Shown here in pieces: positions 54,180-63,930 of a stretch of 64,000 nucleotides of DNA. Position numbers and translations under genes: made by a program. This DNA comes from Mesorhizobium sp. B4-1-4 (lineage in GTDB: Bacteria > Pseudomonadota > Alphaproteobacteria > Rhizobiales > Rhizobiaceae). The stretch covers positions 1,116,001-1,180,000 of the forward strand of contig NZ_CP083950.1 in NCBI RefSeq assembly GCF_006439395.2. The letters are read 5' to 3'. Every line of letters begins with the position of its first letter. Position 1 is the stretch's first letter. The notes under the pieces were generated by a model, which had not been told where the DNA came from, searched no databases, and worked only from the letters and a program-made list of their open reading frames with translations.

Positions 54180-54833
54180 ATGGCGAACTTCACGCTCTAC
54201 ATCGGCAACAAGTGCTTCTCATCGTGGTCTCTGCGGCCATGGCTGGCGATGAAGCATCTGGAGATCCCGTTCGAGGAAGGTCTTGTGCGGCTGCGCACGC
54301 CCGAAACTGCCGCCAACCTCGCCAAAGTGTCGCCGACCGGTCAGGTGCCGGTGCTGAATCACGAGGGCAGGGTCGTCTGGGAAACCCTTGCCATCCTTGA
54401 ATATCTTGCCGACCTTTTTCCGGACAAGAACCTCTGGCCTGCCGATATCGGCGCTCGCGCGCTGGCGCGCTCGGCGGCGACCGAGATGCATTCCGGTTTT
54501 CGCGAGGTCCGTTATGGCTGGCCGATGAATCTGCGGCGGCTGAAAGCGCACAAGCCGCTCGACGCCGAAGGCGAAACGCAGCGAGCGCGCATCGAGGCGC
54601 TATGGCGCGAGTGCCGCGAGAAACACGGCAAGGGTGGTCCCTTCCTGTTCGGCCAATTCACCGCGGCCGACGCCATGTATGCGCCCGTTGTCACACGCTT
54701 CGACACTTATGGCGGCATGCTGGCGCCTGACACCAGGGCCTACGTCGATGCCGTGCTCGCGACGCCGGCGATGCGGCAATGGTACGCGGAGGCGGCGAGG
54801 GAACCTTGGCCCGAGCCCGGGCCTGACGAATAG
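54180..54833 (+). CDS. Glutathione S-transferase family protein
   Basis: This 217-residue protein has a thioredoxin-like N-terminal domain beginning FTLYIGNKCFSSWSLRPWLA, with the SSWSLRPWL active-site pattern of a zeta/maleylacetoacetate-isomerase-like group, then SPTGQVPVL and WETLAILEYLADLFP for glutathione binding. The helical C-terminal domain contains FTAADAMYAPVVTR. It may conjugate or isomerise electrophiles. GGGGAGAG precedes the ATG. Confidence 0.9.
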   Translation: MANFTLYIGNKCFSSWSLRPWLAMKHLEIPFEEGLVRLRTPETAANLAKVSPTGQVPVLNHEGRVVWETLAILEYLADLFPDKNLWPADIGARALARSAATEMHSGFREVRYGWPMNLRRLKAHKPLDAEGETQRARIEALWRECREKHGKGGPFLFGQFTAADAMYAPVVTRFDTYGGMLAPDTRAYVDAVLATPAMRQWYAEAAREPWPEPGPDE

Positions 54834-54915
54834 CGTCTGTCTGGAAGCGGCCTTTCAGAAGGATCGGGCCAGCCTATCTAGGAGCGTTGGGCAGGGGCTT
54901 TTTGGAGATGTTGCA

Positions 54916-55668
54916 ATGACCGTTTCTTCCATGCTCGCCGACAAGGTCGCTCTCGTCACCGGCGCCTCATCGGTTATTGGTGAGGCAACAGCCACGGCGC
55001 TGGCCGCCGCTGGGGCAAAGGTGGCGGTCGCCGCCCGCCGTGCCGATCGGCTCGAAGCGCTGGCCGCGCGCATCGAAAAGGCCGGCGGAGCGGCGTTGCG
55101 CATCGAGGCTGATGTCACCCGCAACGATGACATCACTGCTATGGTCGGAAAGGTGGTGGCCGAATGGGGCCGGCTCGATATCCTCGTCAACAATGCCGGG
55201 GTGATGCTGCTCTCGCCGGCCGCGGAGGCGACGCTCGAGGACTGGCGCCAGATGGTGGAACTCAACCTGCTGGCCCTGATGAGCGTGACCAAGGCAGCGC
55301 TCCCGCATCTCCGGGCTGCCAAAGGTCATATCGTCAATGTCTCGTCGGTCGCCGGCCGCGTCGCCAATCCCGGCGCCAGCGGCTATGCGGCGACCAAATT
55401 CGGCGTCGTCGGTTTTTCGGAATCGTTGCGGCGTGAGGTCTACGCCGACAAGGTCCGCGTTACCGTCATCGAGCCCGGACTGGTGCGCACCGAACTCGGC
55501 GACCACATCACCAACGCCGCCTCGAAGGCGGGACTGGACCAGCGCCTCGCCACGATGGAAGCGCTGACCGCCGAGGATGTCGCCGCCGCCATCCTCTATG
55601 CGGTCACTCAACCGGCACGCGTCAACGTCAACGAGATCGTCATCAGGCCGACCGACCAGGAGCGCTGA
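54916..55668 (+). CDS. Short-chain dehydrogenase/reductase
   Basis: This 250-residue NAD(P)-dependent classical SDR has the cofactor motif VALVTGASSVIGEATATALA, NNAG in DILVNNAGVMLLSP, the catalytic Ser in HIVNVSSVAG and the Tyr-x-x-x-Lys in SGYAATKFGVVGFSESL. The usual TGASSGIG has Val in place of Gly (SSVIG), a mild deviation. GGAG lies 10 bp before the ATG. The substrate is unknown. Confidence 0.92.
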   Translation: MTVSSMLADKVALVTGASSVIGEATATALAAAGAKVAVAARRADRLEALAARIEKAGGAALRIEADVTRNDDITAMVGKVVAEWGRLDILVNNAGVMLLSPAAEATLEDWRQMVELNLLALMSVTKAALPHLRAAKGHIVNVSSVAGRVANPGASGYAATKFGVVGFSESLRREVYADKVRVTVIEPGLVRTELGDHITNAASKAGLDQRLATMEALTAEDVAAAILYAVTQPARVNVNEIVIRPTDQER

Positions 55669-55705
55669 GCAGTCTTTTGGAGCAAGATTAACGGAAGTCT
55701 CCAAT

Positions 55706-55743
55706 CAGCATAATACGTAACCAAATGGATACGCATTATGCTG
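55706..55743. promoter_or_regulatory. 38-bp operator palindrome overlapping the ArsR-type start codon
   Basis: CAGCATAAT at the left end and ATTATGCTG at the right are perfect inverted arms, with inner matches CGTA / TACG and CCA / TGG. The right arm includes the ATG at 55738, so a bound repressor would block both transcription and ribosome entry. Likely site for the encoded regulator. Confidence 0.75.
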
Positions 55744-56058
55744 CAGACTGATCCTGACCGTTCCGTCTTTCGGGCCATTGCCGACCCGACGCGCCGTGCC
55801 ATTCTCGACCGGTTGCGGCATGGGCCGGCGCCGGTCAACGAACTCGCCTCGACCTTTTCGCAGAGCCGGCCAGCGATTTCCAAGCATCTGAGGGTTCTGC
55901 GCGAGCTGCGCGTCGTCTCCGAGCAGAAGCACGGCCGCGAGCGGCTCTACCGGTTGGAACCGGCTGAACTGAAGGACGTGGCCGACTGGATCTTGCCCTA
56001 TCGCGATTTCTGGCAGGCAAGCCTCGGCAATCTGAAGTCTTATCTGGAGAATGAATGA
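55738..56058 (+). CDS. ArsR-family HTH regulator
   Basis: This 106-residue winged-helix protein reads FRAIADPTRRAILDRLRHGP, SQSRPAISKHLRVLRELRVV and GRERLYRLEPAEL. It is the metal-independent ArsR type usually paired with SRPBCC/AHSA1 genes; no metal-binding Cys cluster is present. It overlaps the next gene by 4 bp. The large palindrome at its start suggests tight autoregulation. Confidence 0.92.
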   Translation: MLQTDPDRSVFRAIADPTRRAILDRLRHGPAPVNELASTFSQSRPAISKHLRVLRELRVVSEQKHGRERLYRLEPAELKDVADWILPYRDFWQASLGNLKSYLENE

Positions 56059-56837
56059 TGGCCAGCCACGACGGACCTCGCGCCATCGCCGATGTGTCGG
56101 CGGGCACAATTCTCGCCACCGTGACGATAGCCGCGCCTCCCGAGAGGGTGTTTCGCGCCCTGACGGCGGATGATCAGATTCCGCTCTGGTGGGGATCGGA
56201 CGAGCTCTACCGGACAACGAGACATACGGCAGACGTGCGGCCGGGCGGCACGTGGCGATCGGAAGGCAAGGGCGCCGATGGCCAGAAATTTCATGTCCAG
56301 GGCGAATATCTCAAGGTCGAGCCGCCGCACCTTCTGGTCATGACATGGAAGGCCCCGTGGGACGGCGACAACGTCACCACCGTGACCTACATGCTCGAAG
56401 CGATCGACACCGGAACGCGGCTGATTTTGCGTCATGAGGGGTTCGGCACTCGCGAGGGTGCTTGCCGCGATCACGGCCTCGGCTGGGAACGCGTGCTGGG
56501 TTGGCTGGCCGCCTTCCTCACGGATGGGGCCGGCGGCAAACCGCAGGGCGTGTTCCACTGCCGGCTGATCCCGCCACGGCCCGACTTTGCCTTCACCCTG
56601 ACCGATGCGGAAAAGGCGCTGATGAAACAGCATTCGGATTATCTGCGCGGCAAGCTGGGCGAGGGCGGTGTCATCCTGTTCGGACCGGTCGCCGATCCTG
56701 TCGGCCCCTGGGGACTCGGCATCGTGCGCGCCGATGATGAGGCCGCCGTGCGGGAACTGACCGAGGCGGATCCGGCGGTTCGTTCCGGGTTGGGTTTTCG
56801 CTATGAAATCCTGCCGATGATGACCGCCGTGATGTAG
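56055..56837 (+). CDS. SRPBCC (AHSA1)-YCII fusion protein
   Basis: This 260-residue protein has an N-terminal SRPBCC/AHSA1 domain (VTIAAPPERVFRALTADDQI, WWGSDE, DVRPGGTWRSEG, WERVLGWLAAFL, residues about 15-155). A C-terminal YCII-like ferredoxin fold follows (DAEKALMKQHSDYLRGKLGE, GVILFGPVAD, about 175-255). SRPBCC domains bind hydrophobic ligands; YCII domains carry a conserved His/Asp pair. The fusion suggests one ligand-handling enzyme controlled by the ArsR protein. A YCII His is visible in MKQHSDY. Confidence 0.87.
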   Translation: MMASHDGPRAIADVSAGTILATVTIAAPPERVFRALTADDQIPLWWGSDELYRTTRHTADVRPGGTWRSEGKGADGQKFHVQGEYLKVEPPHLLVMTWKAPWDGDNVTTVTYMLEAIDTGTRLILRHEGFGTREGACRDHGLGWERVLGWLAAFLTDGAGGKPQGVFHCRLIPPRPDFAFTLTDAEKALMKQHSDYLRGKLGEGGVILFGPVADPVGPWGLGIVRADDEAAVRELTEADPAVRSGLGFRYEILPMMTAVM

Positions 56838-56853
56838 GCCACGCGCGCCATAC

Positions 56854-56897
56854 AAGAACGCCCCTCGTGCGTTTTATTGCGCGGGAGGCGTTCTTTT
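56854..56897 (+). terminator. Terminator of the ArsR/SRPBCC-YCII operon
   Basis: AAGAACGCC pairs with GGCGTTCTT across about 26 nt and is followed by TTTT. It begins 17 bp after the gene. Confidence 0.7.
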
Positions 56898-57294
56898 GCC
56901 GTCAACCTTCTTCGATTGCTCTCATGAATTGCTGACGGCATATCCAAAACGCCCGATCGGAACATCGGTTCCCTACGAACACAAGTTTTTCTTCAAGCGG
57001 CCGTGGCAAGTGGCCAGAGCGTTGCGGCGCAGCAGGGCGGGCATCATCTTTCCCGTGCAGGGCGATCGAATTCCAGGCCGCTGGCCGTCAGGGTGTGCTA
57101 TGCGTATTTGTGGGCAGCCATGGCGGCGAGGCAGCACCCGACAAATTTGAACCAGACGCCGTATTGCTTTGTACGCAGCCATGGCCGAAAGACCGGCCTC
57201 GCCATTTTCGGCGCTCCGGACAGGAGAAGATTTTGACCGCCACTTTGCACAAACCGCGCAAGCCAGCCTTGCCGAACCACACGGACGCACGCTG
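56898..57294. other. Intergenic region, no confident gene
   Basis: Nearly 400 bp with open frames on both strands but no ribosome sites or family motifs. One short frame (57233-57297; TTG start with AGGAGA upstream) ends on the ATG of the next gene and could be a coupled leader peptide; this is speculative. Confidence 0.4.
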
Positions 57295-57699
57295 ATGGCC
57301 ACCAAACGCGTGCCGCCAACGCCGATCGCTGCCAATGCGACCATCGCCGATATGGTCGAAGGGCTGGACAAGCCGGTCGAATATGTCCGGCGTGTGCTGG
57401 AAAAGCTCGAGCGCTGCAAGCGGGCCCATGGCGATGCGCAGGTGCGGATTGGCGTGCGTGGCCGTGCCGAGTGCCCGAACTACCTGATCGAATATGTCCG
57501 CGAAGATCCCAAGACACGGCAGCTGGTCACCTATCAGGACGCCGCCTACAGCGGCAGCACGCATCGCGAACTTGGGCCGCATCACATCGAGGCAACGGCG
57601 ATCTGGTCGCCGGAGGAAATGAACATCACGGCGGTTTCGGCGCTGATCGGCCGCTTGCGCAATCCGCGCGCGCCATCGCGCTCCGGCAACGAGGACTGA
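57295..57699 (+). CDS. Conserved-looking hypothetical protein
   Basis: This 134-residue protein starts MATKRVPPTPIAANATIADM, has a helical VEYVRRVLEKLERCKRAHGD, then YLIEYVREDPKTRQLVTYQD and an end IWSPEEMNITAVSALIGRLR. It looks like a folded cytosolic protein but matches no family I know. The frame is open upstream to 57169. It starts a run of three closely spaced genes. Confidence 0.6.
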   Translation: MATKRVPPTPIAANATIADMVEGLDKPVEYVRRVLEKLERCKRAHGDAQVRIGVRGRAECPNYLIEYVREDPKTRQLVTYQDAAYSGSTHRELGPHHIEATAIWSPEEMNITAVSALIGRLRNPRAPSRSGNED

Positions 57700-57700
57700 C

Positions 57701-57862
57701 ATGGCCATAAAATTCTCCGCCAAGGACCAGCCGGCAGCGTCGGCCGTTGCAAAGCCGGCGAAGCCGGCCGCGGCGCCGAAGGCCGCGCCCGTTGAGGCAG
57801 CGACCGACCTGTTCAAGTCACCGGTCGAGACGCCACCGCGCAAGGCGGGCAGGAAAAAATAA
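57701..57862 (+). CDS. Small Ala/Lys/Pro-rich protein
   Basis: This 53-residue frame starts MAIKFSAKDQPAASAVAKPA, continues with repeated KPAKPAA-like units and ends RKAGRKK. It starts 1 bp after the previous stop. Low-complexity, basic and probably disordered, resembling histone-H1-like or linker peptides. Coding status is likely but not certain. Confidence 0.5.
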   Translation: MAIKFSAKDQPAASAVAKPAKPAAAPKAAPVEAATDLFKSPVETPPRKAGRKK

Positions 57863-57866
57863 CGCC

Positions 57867-58217
57867 TTGCCGCAGGACGCCGATCGCAGCCTTGTCGTGC
57901 TTGCGCCGCGCGGCCTCGCGGCGCCCGCCTTCGACTGCCAGAGCTGTGGCGCTTGCTGTTCCTACTCGGCCGAATGGCCGCGCTTTTCCACCGAAGATGA
58001 CGCGCAGCTCGACCGTATCCCGGCAAAATATGTCGCGACCAACGAATCCGGCATGCGTTGCGAGGGCGTGCGCTGCTCGGCCCTGACCGGCGAGGTGGGC
58101 AAGGCGACGGCTTGCGGCATTTACGACGTCCGCCCGGATGTCTGTCGCGCCTGCATGCCGGGCGACGACGACTGCCTGATGGCGCGCCGGGCGCACGGAT
58201 TGCCGACGACGTCGTAG
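57867..58217 (+). CDS. YkgJ-family cysteine-cluster protein
   Basis: This 116-residue protein has the family cysteine pattern: DCQSCGACCSYSAEWPRF near the N-terminus, RCEGVRCSALTG, ACGIYDVRPDVCRACMPGDD and DDCLMAR. Such cysteine-rich proteins probably bind zinc or an iron-sulfur cluster; function unknown. A TTG at 57867 is the likely start because the conserved part begins shortly after; no ATG is available. It follows the small basic gene by 4 bp. Confidence 0.8.
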   Translation: MPQDADRSLVVLAPRGLAAPAFDCQSCGACCSYSAEWPRFSTEDDAQLDRIPAKYVATNESGMRCEGVRCSALTGEVGKATACGIYDVRPDVCRACMPGDDDCLMARRAHGLPTTS

Positions 58218-58291
58218 CCGCGTTCCGGCGGCTTGTGCTGATCTACCTTGCTGGCTAGGCTGCATCGGAGCAGGGCTGCGGAGGATCAATC

Positions 58292-58903
58292 GTGAGCATC
58301 GAATTCCTGTTGACGTCGCTGATCGTCGTGGCTTCGCCCGGTACCGGCGTTCTCTACACGCTGAGCGCCGGGCTTTCGCGCGGCGCGCGGGCCTCGGTCA
58401 TTGCCGCCTTCGGCTGCACGCTCGGCATCATCCCGCACATGGCCGCCGCCATCACCGGTCTTGCAGCGCTGCTGCACACCAGCGCGATCGCCTTCGAGAC
58501 GCTGAAATATCTCGGCGTCGCCTATCTGCTCTACATGGCCTGGAACACGCTGAAGGAGAAGGGAGGCCTCAGCGTCGATGAGAATGTCGCGCCGCGCTCG
58601 GCCGGCAAGGTGATTGCCACCGGTATCCTCGTCAACGTGCTCAACCCGAAACTGTCGATCTTCTTCTTTGCCTTCCTGCCGCAATTCGTCAGCGCTACAG
58701 AACCCAGTGCGCTGTCGAAGATGCTGGAACTCAGCTTTGTCTTCATGCTTTTGACCTTCGTGGTTTTTGTCGGCTACGGCATCTTTGCCGCTTCGATCCG
58801 CAGCCATGTCGTGTCGCGACCGATGGTGCTGACCTGGATGCGTCGCACCTTCGCCGGTGCCTTTGTGATGCTCGGCGCCAAGCTGGCGCTGGCGGACCGC
58901 TAG
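58292..58903 (+). CDS. LysE/RhtB family amino-acid exporter
   Basis: The 203-residue inner-membrane protein has five to six hydrophobic segments and the LysE/RhtB signature (ASPGTGVLYTLSAGLSRGAR, LKYLGVAYLLYMAWNTLKEK, GILVNVLNPKLSIFFFAFLP). Members export lysine, threonine or homoserine lactones. It starts at a GTG with GGAGG upstream. No regulator adjoins it. Confidence 0.9.
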   Translation: MSIEFLLTSLIVVASPGTGVLYTLSAGLSRGARASVIAAFGCTLGIIPHMAAAITGLAALLHTSAIAFETLKYLGVAYLLYMAWNTLKEKGGLSVDENVAPRSAGKVIATGILVNVLNPKLSIFFFAFLPQFVSATEPSALSKMLELSFVFMLLTFVVFVGYGIFAASIRSHVVSRPMVLTWMRRTFAGAFVMLGAKLALADR

Positions 58904-59009
58904 CGCCACACGGGAAGCGGTTCCGCTTCGTAGATCCCCTCCATGCACTGGCTCTTGCGCAACTCCGGACGAAAATCGCCATGGACTTTGCCGGGAATTG
59001 CGCGAGACG

Positions 59010-59396
59010 CTATCCCTTCACGTAGCCCATCGCCTCGACGATCCGCCCGTTTGCGACACGCATCAGGTTGACGCCGCGCAGCGAGTTGCCGTCGGCCATC
59101 CAGTAGCGCCAGCGGATCGTCGCGCGGTCGCCGGCCACGAACGTCTCCTCGAGATCGAAGCGTGTGCCGGGTCCGGTGGCGATCGCCGACCACAGCTCGA
59201 CGCAGGCGGCCTTGCCGTCGCGGCGGGCGCCGTCCGGCGCCGGCGTGGTGTTCTCGATCACGCAGCCTTCGTCGACCAGCTCGCTCAGCGCCGATGGGTC
59301 ATGACGCTGGAAGACGTCGTTGAAGCGCCGCATGATTTCCGTCGTCGCATCAGAGCGCGAGGCAGCGGCAGTGTCGATGATGTTTTCAGTAGTCAT
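59010..59396 (-). CDS. SnoaL-like / NTF2-like protein
   Basis: This 128-residue protein has the pattern IMRRFNDVFQRHDPSALSEL, VDEGCVIENTTPAPDG, GDRATIRWRYWMADGNSLRG and VNLMRVANGRIVEAMGY, that of small cone-shaped NTF2-like proteins, which bind small ligands or act as isomerases. It is divergent from the TetR gene at 59564 with paired operators between, so it is probably controlled by that regulator. Confidence 0.85.
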   Translation of the reverse strand: MTTENIIDTAAASRSDATTEIMRRFNDVFQRHDPSALSELVDEGCVIENTTPAPDGARRDGKAACVELWSAIATGPGTRFDLEETFVAGDRATIRWRYWMADGNSLRGVNLMRVANGRIVEAMGYVKG

Positions 59397-59478
59397 TTGA
59401 TCTGCTCCTTCCGTTCAGCAACCCGTCGATGCGTCGCCCTGTGCCTCCAGCCGATAGCTCCGCATTATCGTCTCCGAA

Positions 59479-59521
59479 ATATGTAGACCGATTTACATAT
59501 CATGTAGACCGATTGTCATAT
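59479..59521. promoter_or_regulatory. Tandem TetR-type operators
   Basis: ATGTAGACCGATTTACAT (59481-59498) and ATGTAGACCGATTGTCAT (59502-59519) are repeated with a 21-bp period. Each has weak dyad symmetry (ATGTA / TACAT in the first). They lie between the divergent NTF2-like and TetR genes. Confidence 0.7.
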
Positions 59522-59563
59522 TTGAGGCAAGACCTATAATGCGCTCTCCTGACAGAGGTTGAC

Positions 59564-60172
59564 ATGGCGACTGACACACGCACCCGGATGATCGAGGCGA
59601 CGGCCCTGCTTTTGCGGCGGCGTGGCTATCACGGGACCTCGCTGAACGACATTTTGAGTGCCAGTGCCGCGCCGCGCGGCTCGCTCTACTTCTATTTTCC
59701 GGGCGGGAAGGATCAACTGGTTATCGAGGTGACGCGGGCCAGTGTGGCCGAGGTGACCGAGCGGCTGGGCGCGGCCTTGGCGGCGGAAAAAGATCCGGCG
59801 GTTGCCGTCCACCACATCTACCAGTCTGTGGCCCGCATGCTGGAGGAGAATGAGTTTTCGCTCGGCTGTCCGATCGCGCCGATCGTGCTCGACGCGCCCA
59901 ACGACGTGCCGGACCTGGCGGAAATCTGCCGCTCCGCCTTCGAGCAGTGGATTGGGCTGCTGCGGGAGGCGTTCCTGCGGGCAGGGGTGGCCGAGCGCCG
60001 CGCGCAGGTGCTGGCGCTGCTGGTCGAGTCGTCGCTGGAAGGCCTGATGGTGATTGCCCGCGCCACTCGCGACCGCACGCCGGTCATTACGGTAGCCGAT
60101 GAGGTGGCTGCGCTAATCGAGCAGGCGGTGCTTGCAGGTAAAGTTGCCCAACGCGCCGACGCTGCCGTGTGA
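59564..60172 (+). CDS. TetR/AcrR family regulator
   Basis: This 202-residue regulator has an N-terminal HTH (MIEATALLLRRRGYHGTSLN, ASAAPRGSLYFYFPGGKDQL) and a C-terminal domain with FSLGCPIAPIVLD, a YxFPGGK/LGCP layout typical of LmrA/YxaF-like TetR proteins. It probably represses itself and the divergent NTF2-like gene. Its downstream terminator was split by IS copy 2. Confidence 0.9.
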   Translation: MATDTRTRMIEATALLLRRRGYHGTSLNDILSASAAPRGSLYFYFPGGKDQLVIEVTRASVAEVTERLGAALAAEKDPAVAVHHIYQSVARMLEENEFSLGCPIAPIVLDAPNDVPDLAEICRSAFEQWIGLLREAFLRAGVAERRAQVLALLVESSLEGLMVIARATRDRTPVITVADEVAALIEQAVLAGKVAQRADAAV

Positions 60173-60222
60173 CGCTGCTCTTCATTTGATCGGCTGCCGG
60201 CAACTGCTGGTTCCAAAGAAAA

Positions 60223-60244
60223 AGGGCGGCATCGCTGCCGCCCT
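60223..60244. repeat. Duplicated terminator hairpin flanking IS copy 2 (left)
   Basis: A 22-bp palindrome, AGGGCGGCA / TGCCGCCCT arms around TCGC, identical to 61790-61811. Target-site duplication of a bidirectional terminator between the TetR gene and groESL. Confidence 0.92.
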
Positions 60245-61789
60245 CAGACTGCTGACGAACCCCGTCGATTTTCGGCGGGGTTTTGTTTTGCGCGTTGATT
60301 GAGCTTTGTAAATTGGTGTCAGGAGAAGATGTCAGGAGGCTGGCGCTGCGCATCTGGCCTCAGGCGGGTGCTGGTTTTGGGCTTGGCCAGAGGCTGATTG
60401 CGATCTTTTTCATGTTCTGGGCGGCGGCGGCGATCAGGCACTGGCAGGCGACGCGGGTTCGCCCTCGGAAGCGGGCATAGCGGTGGCCGAAGAGCTGCTT
60501 GGCGTCGGCGAAAGACCGCTCGACCGTCTCCTTGCGGCGCCGGTAGATGGCCTTGCCCCATGCGGTCGAGCGATTGGCGTCGACCCGCTCGCGGGCGTCC
60601 TGCCAGACATGGCGCGTGATGGTGCGTTCGGCCTTGGCGTTTGAGGTGCAGGAGGCCAACAGCGGACAGTCGCGGCAGATCGCCGGATCGCTCCTGTAAT
60701 GCCGGTAGCCGCTGCGGTCGGTTGTGGCATAGGCAAGCAACTGGCCCTGCGGGCAACGATAGCCGTCCGCATCCGGCTCATAGACGAAGGCGCTCTTCCT
60801 CATCATGCCGGGCTTGGGCGGGGTCGGGTTGCGATAGCCGGTGACGCCCCTGATCGTCCTGTCCTCCAGCCCCTTGGCGATGCCCGGCGTGGCGTAGCCG
60901 GCATCCAGCCCCGCAGCCGCCACATTGAAGCCGAAGCGCTCCACCTGGCGGTCGAGCCGGCCGAGATAGACGATCGAGTCATGCACGTTGGCCGGCGTGG
61001 CGAACGTGTCGGTGATGATGCCGCAACGGCCATCCACCGTGCGGTGATCGAGATAGAAGAAGCCCTTCGGCTTGCCCTCGCGCACCATGTAGCCGGCCTC
61101 CGGATCGGCACGGCTGACCTTGGTCTGCTTCTCGGGCGGCTTGCGCTGCTTCTGCTTCTGCTTCAGCGGCTTTTGGCCATGCAGCGCCCGCTCCACCTCG
61201 ATGGCGCGGTCGAGTTCGCTCCAGTAGTCGGCCCGCGACTTGGCGACCAGGGCAAGGTCGTATTTGCCCTTGTTGGCGTTGGCCTTCAGATGCGTGCTGT
61301 CGGTGTAGAGCACCGTCCCGTCCACCAGCCCCGCCCGGATCGCCTGCTCGACGATGCGGTCGAAGATCGCCTGCGCGATCGTCTCGTCCTGGTAGCGCCG
61401 GCGCCGGTTCTGCGACAGCGTCGAGGCGTCGAACACCTTGTCCGTCAGCTTCAGCCGCAAAAACCAGCGGTAGGCGACATTGACCTCGATCTCGCGCACC
61501 AGCTGCCGCTCCGAGCGCACGCCGAACAGGTAGCCGATGAACAGCGCCTTGAACATCAAGGTCGGATCGAGCGGCGGTCGGCCATTGTCGGCGCAGTAGA
61601 GCGGCGCTGTCAGATCGTGGATGAAGAAAAAGTCGATCGCGCGATCGATCTTGCGCAACAGGTGGTCAGCCGGAACCAGCTGATCCAACGTCACCATCTC
61701 GAGCGCGGTCTGTTCAGGGGCGGGTCGCTTCAACATGACCCAGTGAATCAAAAACCCCCGGCAAATGCCAGGGGTTTGTCAGCAGTCTG
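60245..61789 (-). mobile_element. IS1182-type insertion sequence, copy 2 (1545 bp)
   Basis: It is in inverse orientation to copy 1 with the same length, the same terminal inverted repeats (CAGACTGCTGACGAACCCC at the left here) and the same encoded proteins in every frame, so the two are effectively identical. It lies inside the terminator shared by the TetR gene (plus) and groESL (minus). The matching 22-bp hairpins on its two sides show it arrived by its own transposition. Confidence 0.94.
60360..61736 (-). CDS. IS1182-family transposase (copy 2)
   Basis: Same 458-residue transposase as copy 1, with the DDE-type GTVLYTDSTHLKANANKGKY, VAAAGLDAGYATPGIA and KETVERSFADAKQLFGHRYA regions intact. 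The start lies just inside the IS-end hairpin, which should block transcription entering from groESL. Confidence 0.93.
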   Translation of the reverse strand: MLKRPAPEQTALEMVTLDQLVPADHLLRKIDRAIDFFFIHDLTAPLYCADNGRPPLDPTLMFKALFIGYLFGVRSERQLVREIEVNVAYRWFLRLKLTDKVFDASTLSQNRRRRYQDETIAQAIFDRIVEQAIRAGLVDGTVLYTDSTHLKANANKGKYDLALVAKSRADYWSELDRAIEVERALHGQKPLKQKQKQRKPPEKQTKVSRADPEAGYMVREGKPKGFFYLDHRTVDGRCGIITDTFATPANVHDSIVYLGRLDRQVERFGFNVAAAGLDAGYATPGIAKGLEDRTIRGVTGYRNPTPPKPGMMRKSAFVYEPDADGYRCPQGQLLAYATTDRSGYRHYRSDPAICRDCPLLASCTSNAKAERTITRHVWQDARERVDANRSTAWGKAIYRRRKETVERSFADAKQLFGHRYARFRGRTRVACQCLIAAAAQNMKKIAISLWPSPKPAPA

Positions 61790-61835
61790 AGGGCGGCATC
61801 GCTGCCGCCCTTTGCAAAATAGCTGATTGGCTGGA

Positions 61836-63603
<1,768 letters not shown>

Positions 63604-63633
63604 TCAAGATTCAGTTGACGGAAAGGCCGATAA

Positions 63634-63930
63634 TCAGCCGATGATGCCCATGATGTCGGATTCCTTCATGATCAGAAGGTCTTCGCCATTGAGCTTGACT
63701 TCCGTGCCCGACCACTTGCCGAACAGGATGCGATCGCCAGCCTTGACGTCCAGCGGAACGAGCTTGCCGCTTTCGTCGCGGGCGCCGGAGCCGACGGCGA
63801 TGATCTCGCCTTCCTGCGGCTTTTCCTTCGCCGTATCCGGGATGATGATCCCGCCGGCGGTCTTGGATTCGGATTCGACCCGGCGAACGACCACGCGGTC
63901 ATGAAGCGGGCGGAACTTCGACTTTGCCAT
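63634..63930 (-). CDS. groS: Co-chaperonin GroES
   Basis: This 98-residue protein begins [20 protein letters not shown] and includes the mobile loop [40 protein letters not shown] and [13 protein letters not shown]. It caps GroEL. GAGGAAG lies 5 bp before the ATG at 63930; the frame is open upstream. First gene of the groESL operon. Confidence 0.97.
   Translation of the reverse strand: MAKSKFRPLHDRVVVRRVESESKTAGGIIIPDTAKEKPQEGEIIAVGSGARDESGKLVPLDVKAGDRILFGKWSGTEVKLNGEDLLIMKESDIMGIIG

Noticed and set aside
56896..57150. Plus-strand frame beginning MPSTFFDCSHELLTAY
   Set aside because: Starts inside the T-run of the upstream terminator, lacks a ribosome site and has no recognisable features.
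47164..61789. Composite transposon bounded by the two IS copies
   Set aside because: Each copy has its own matching target duplication (26 bp and 22 bp, different sequences), so they inserted independently; the segment between holds ordinary chromosomal genes such as fumC.
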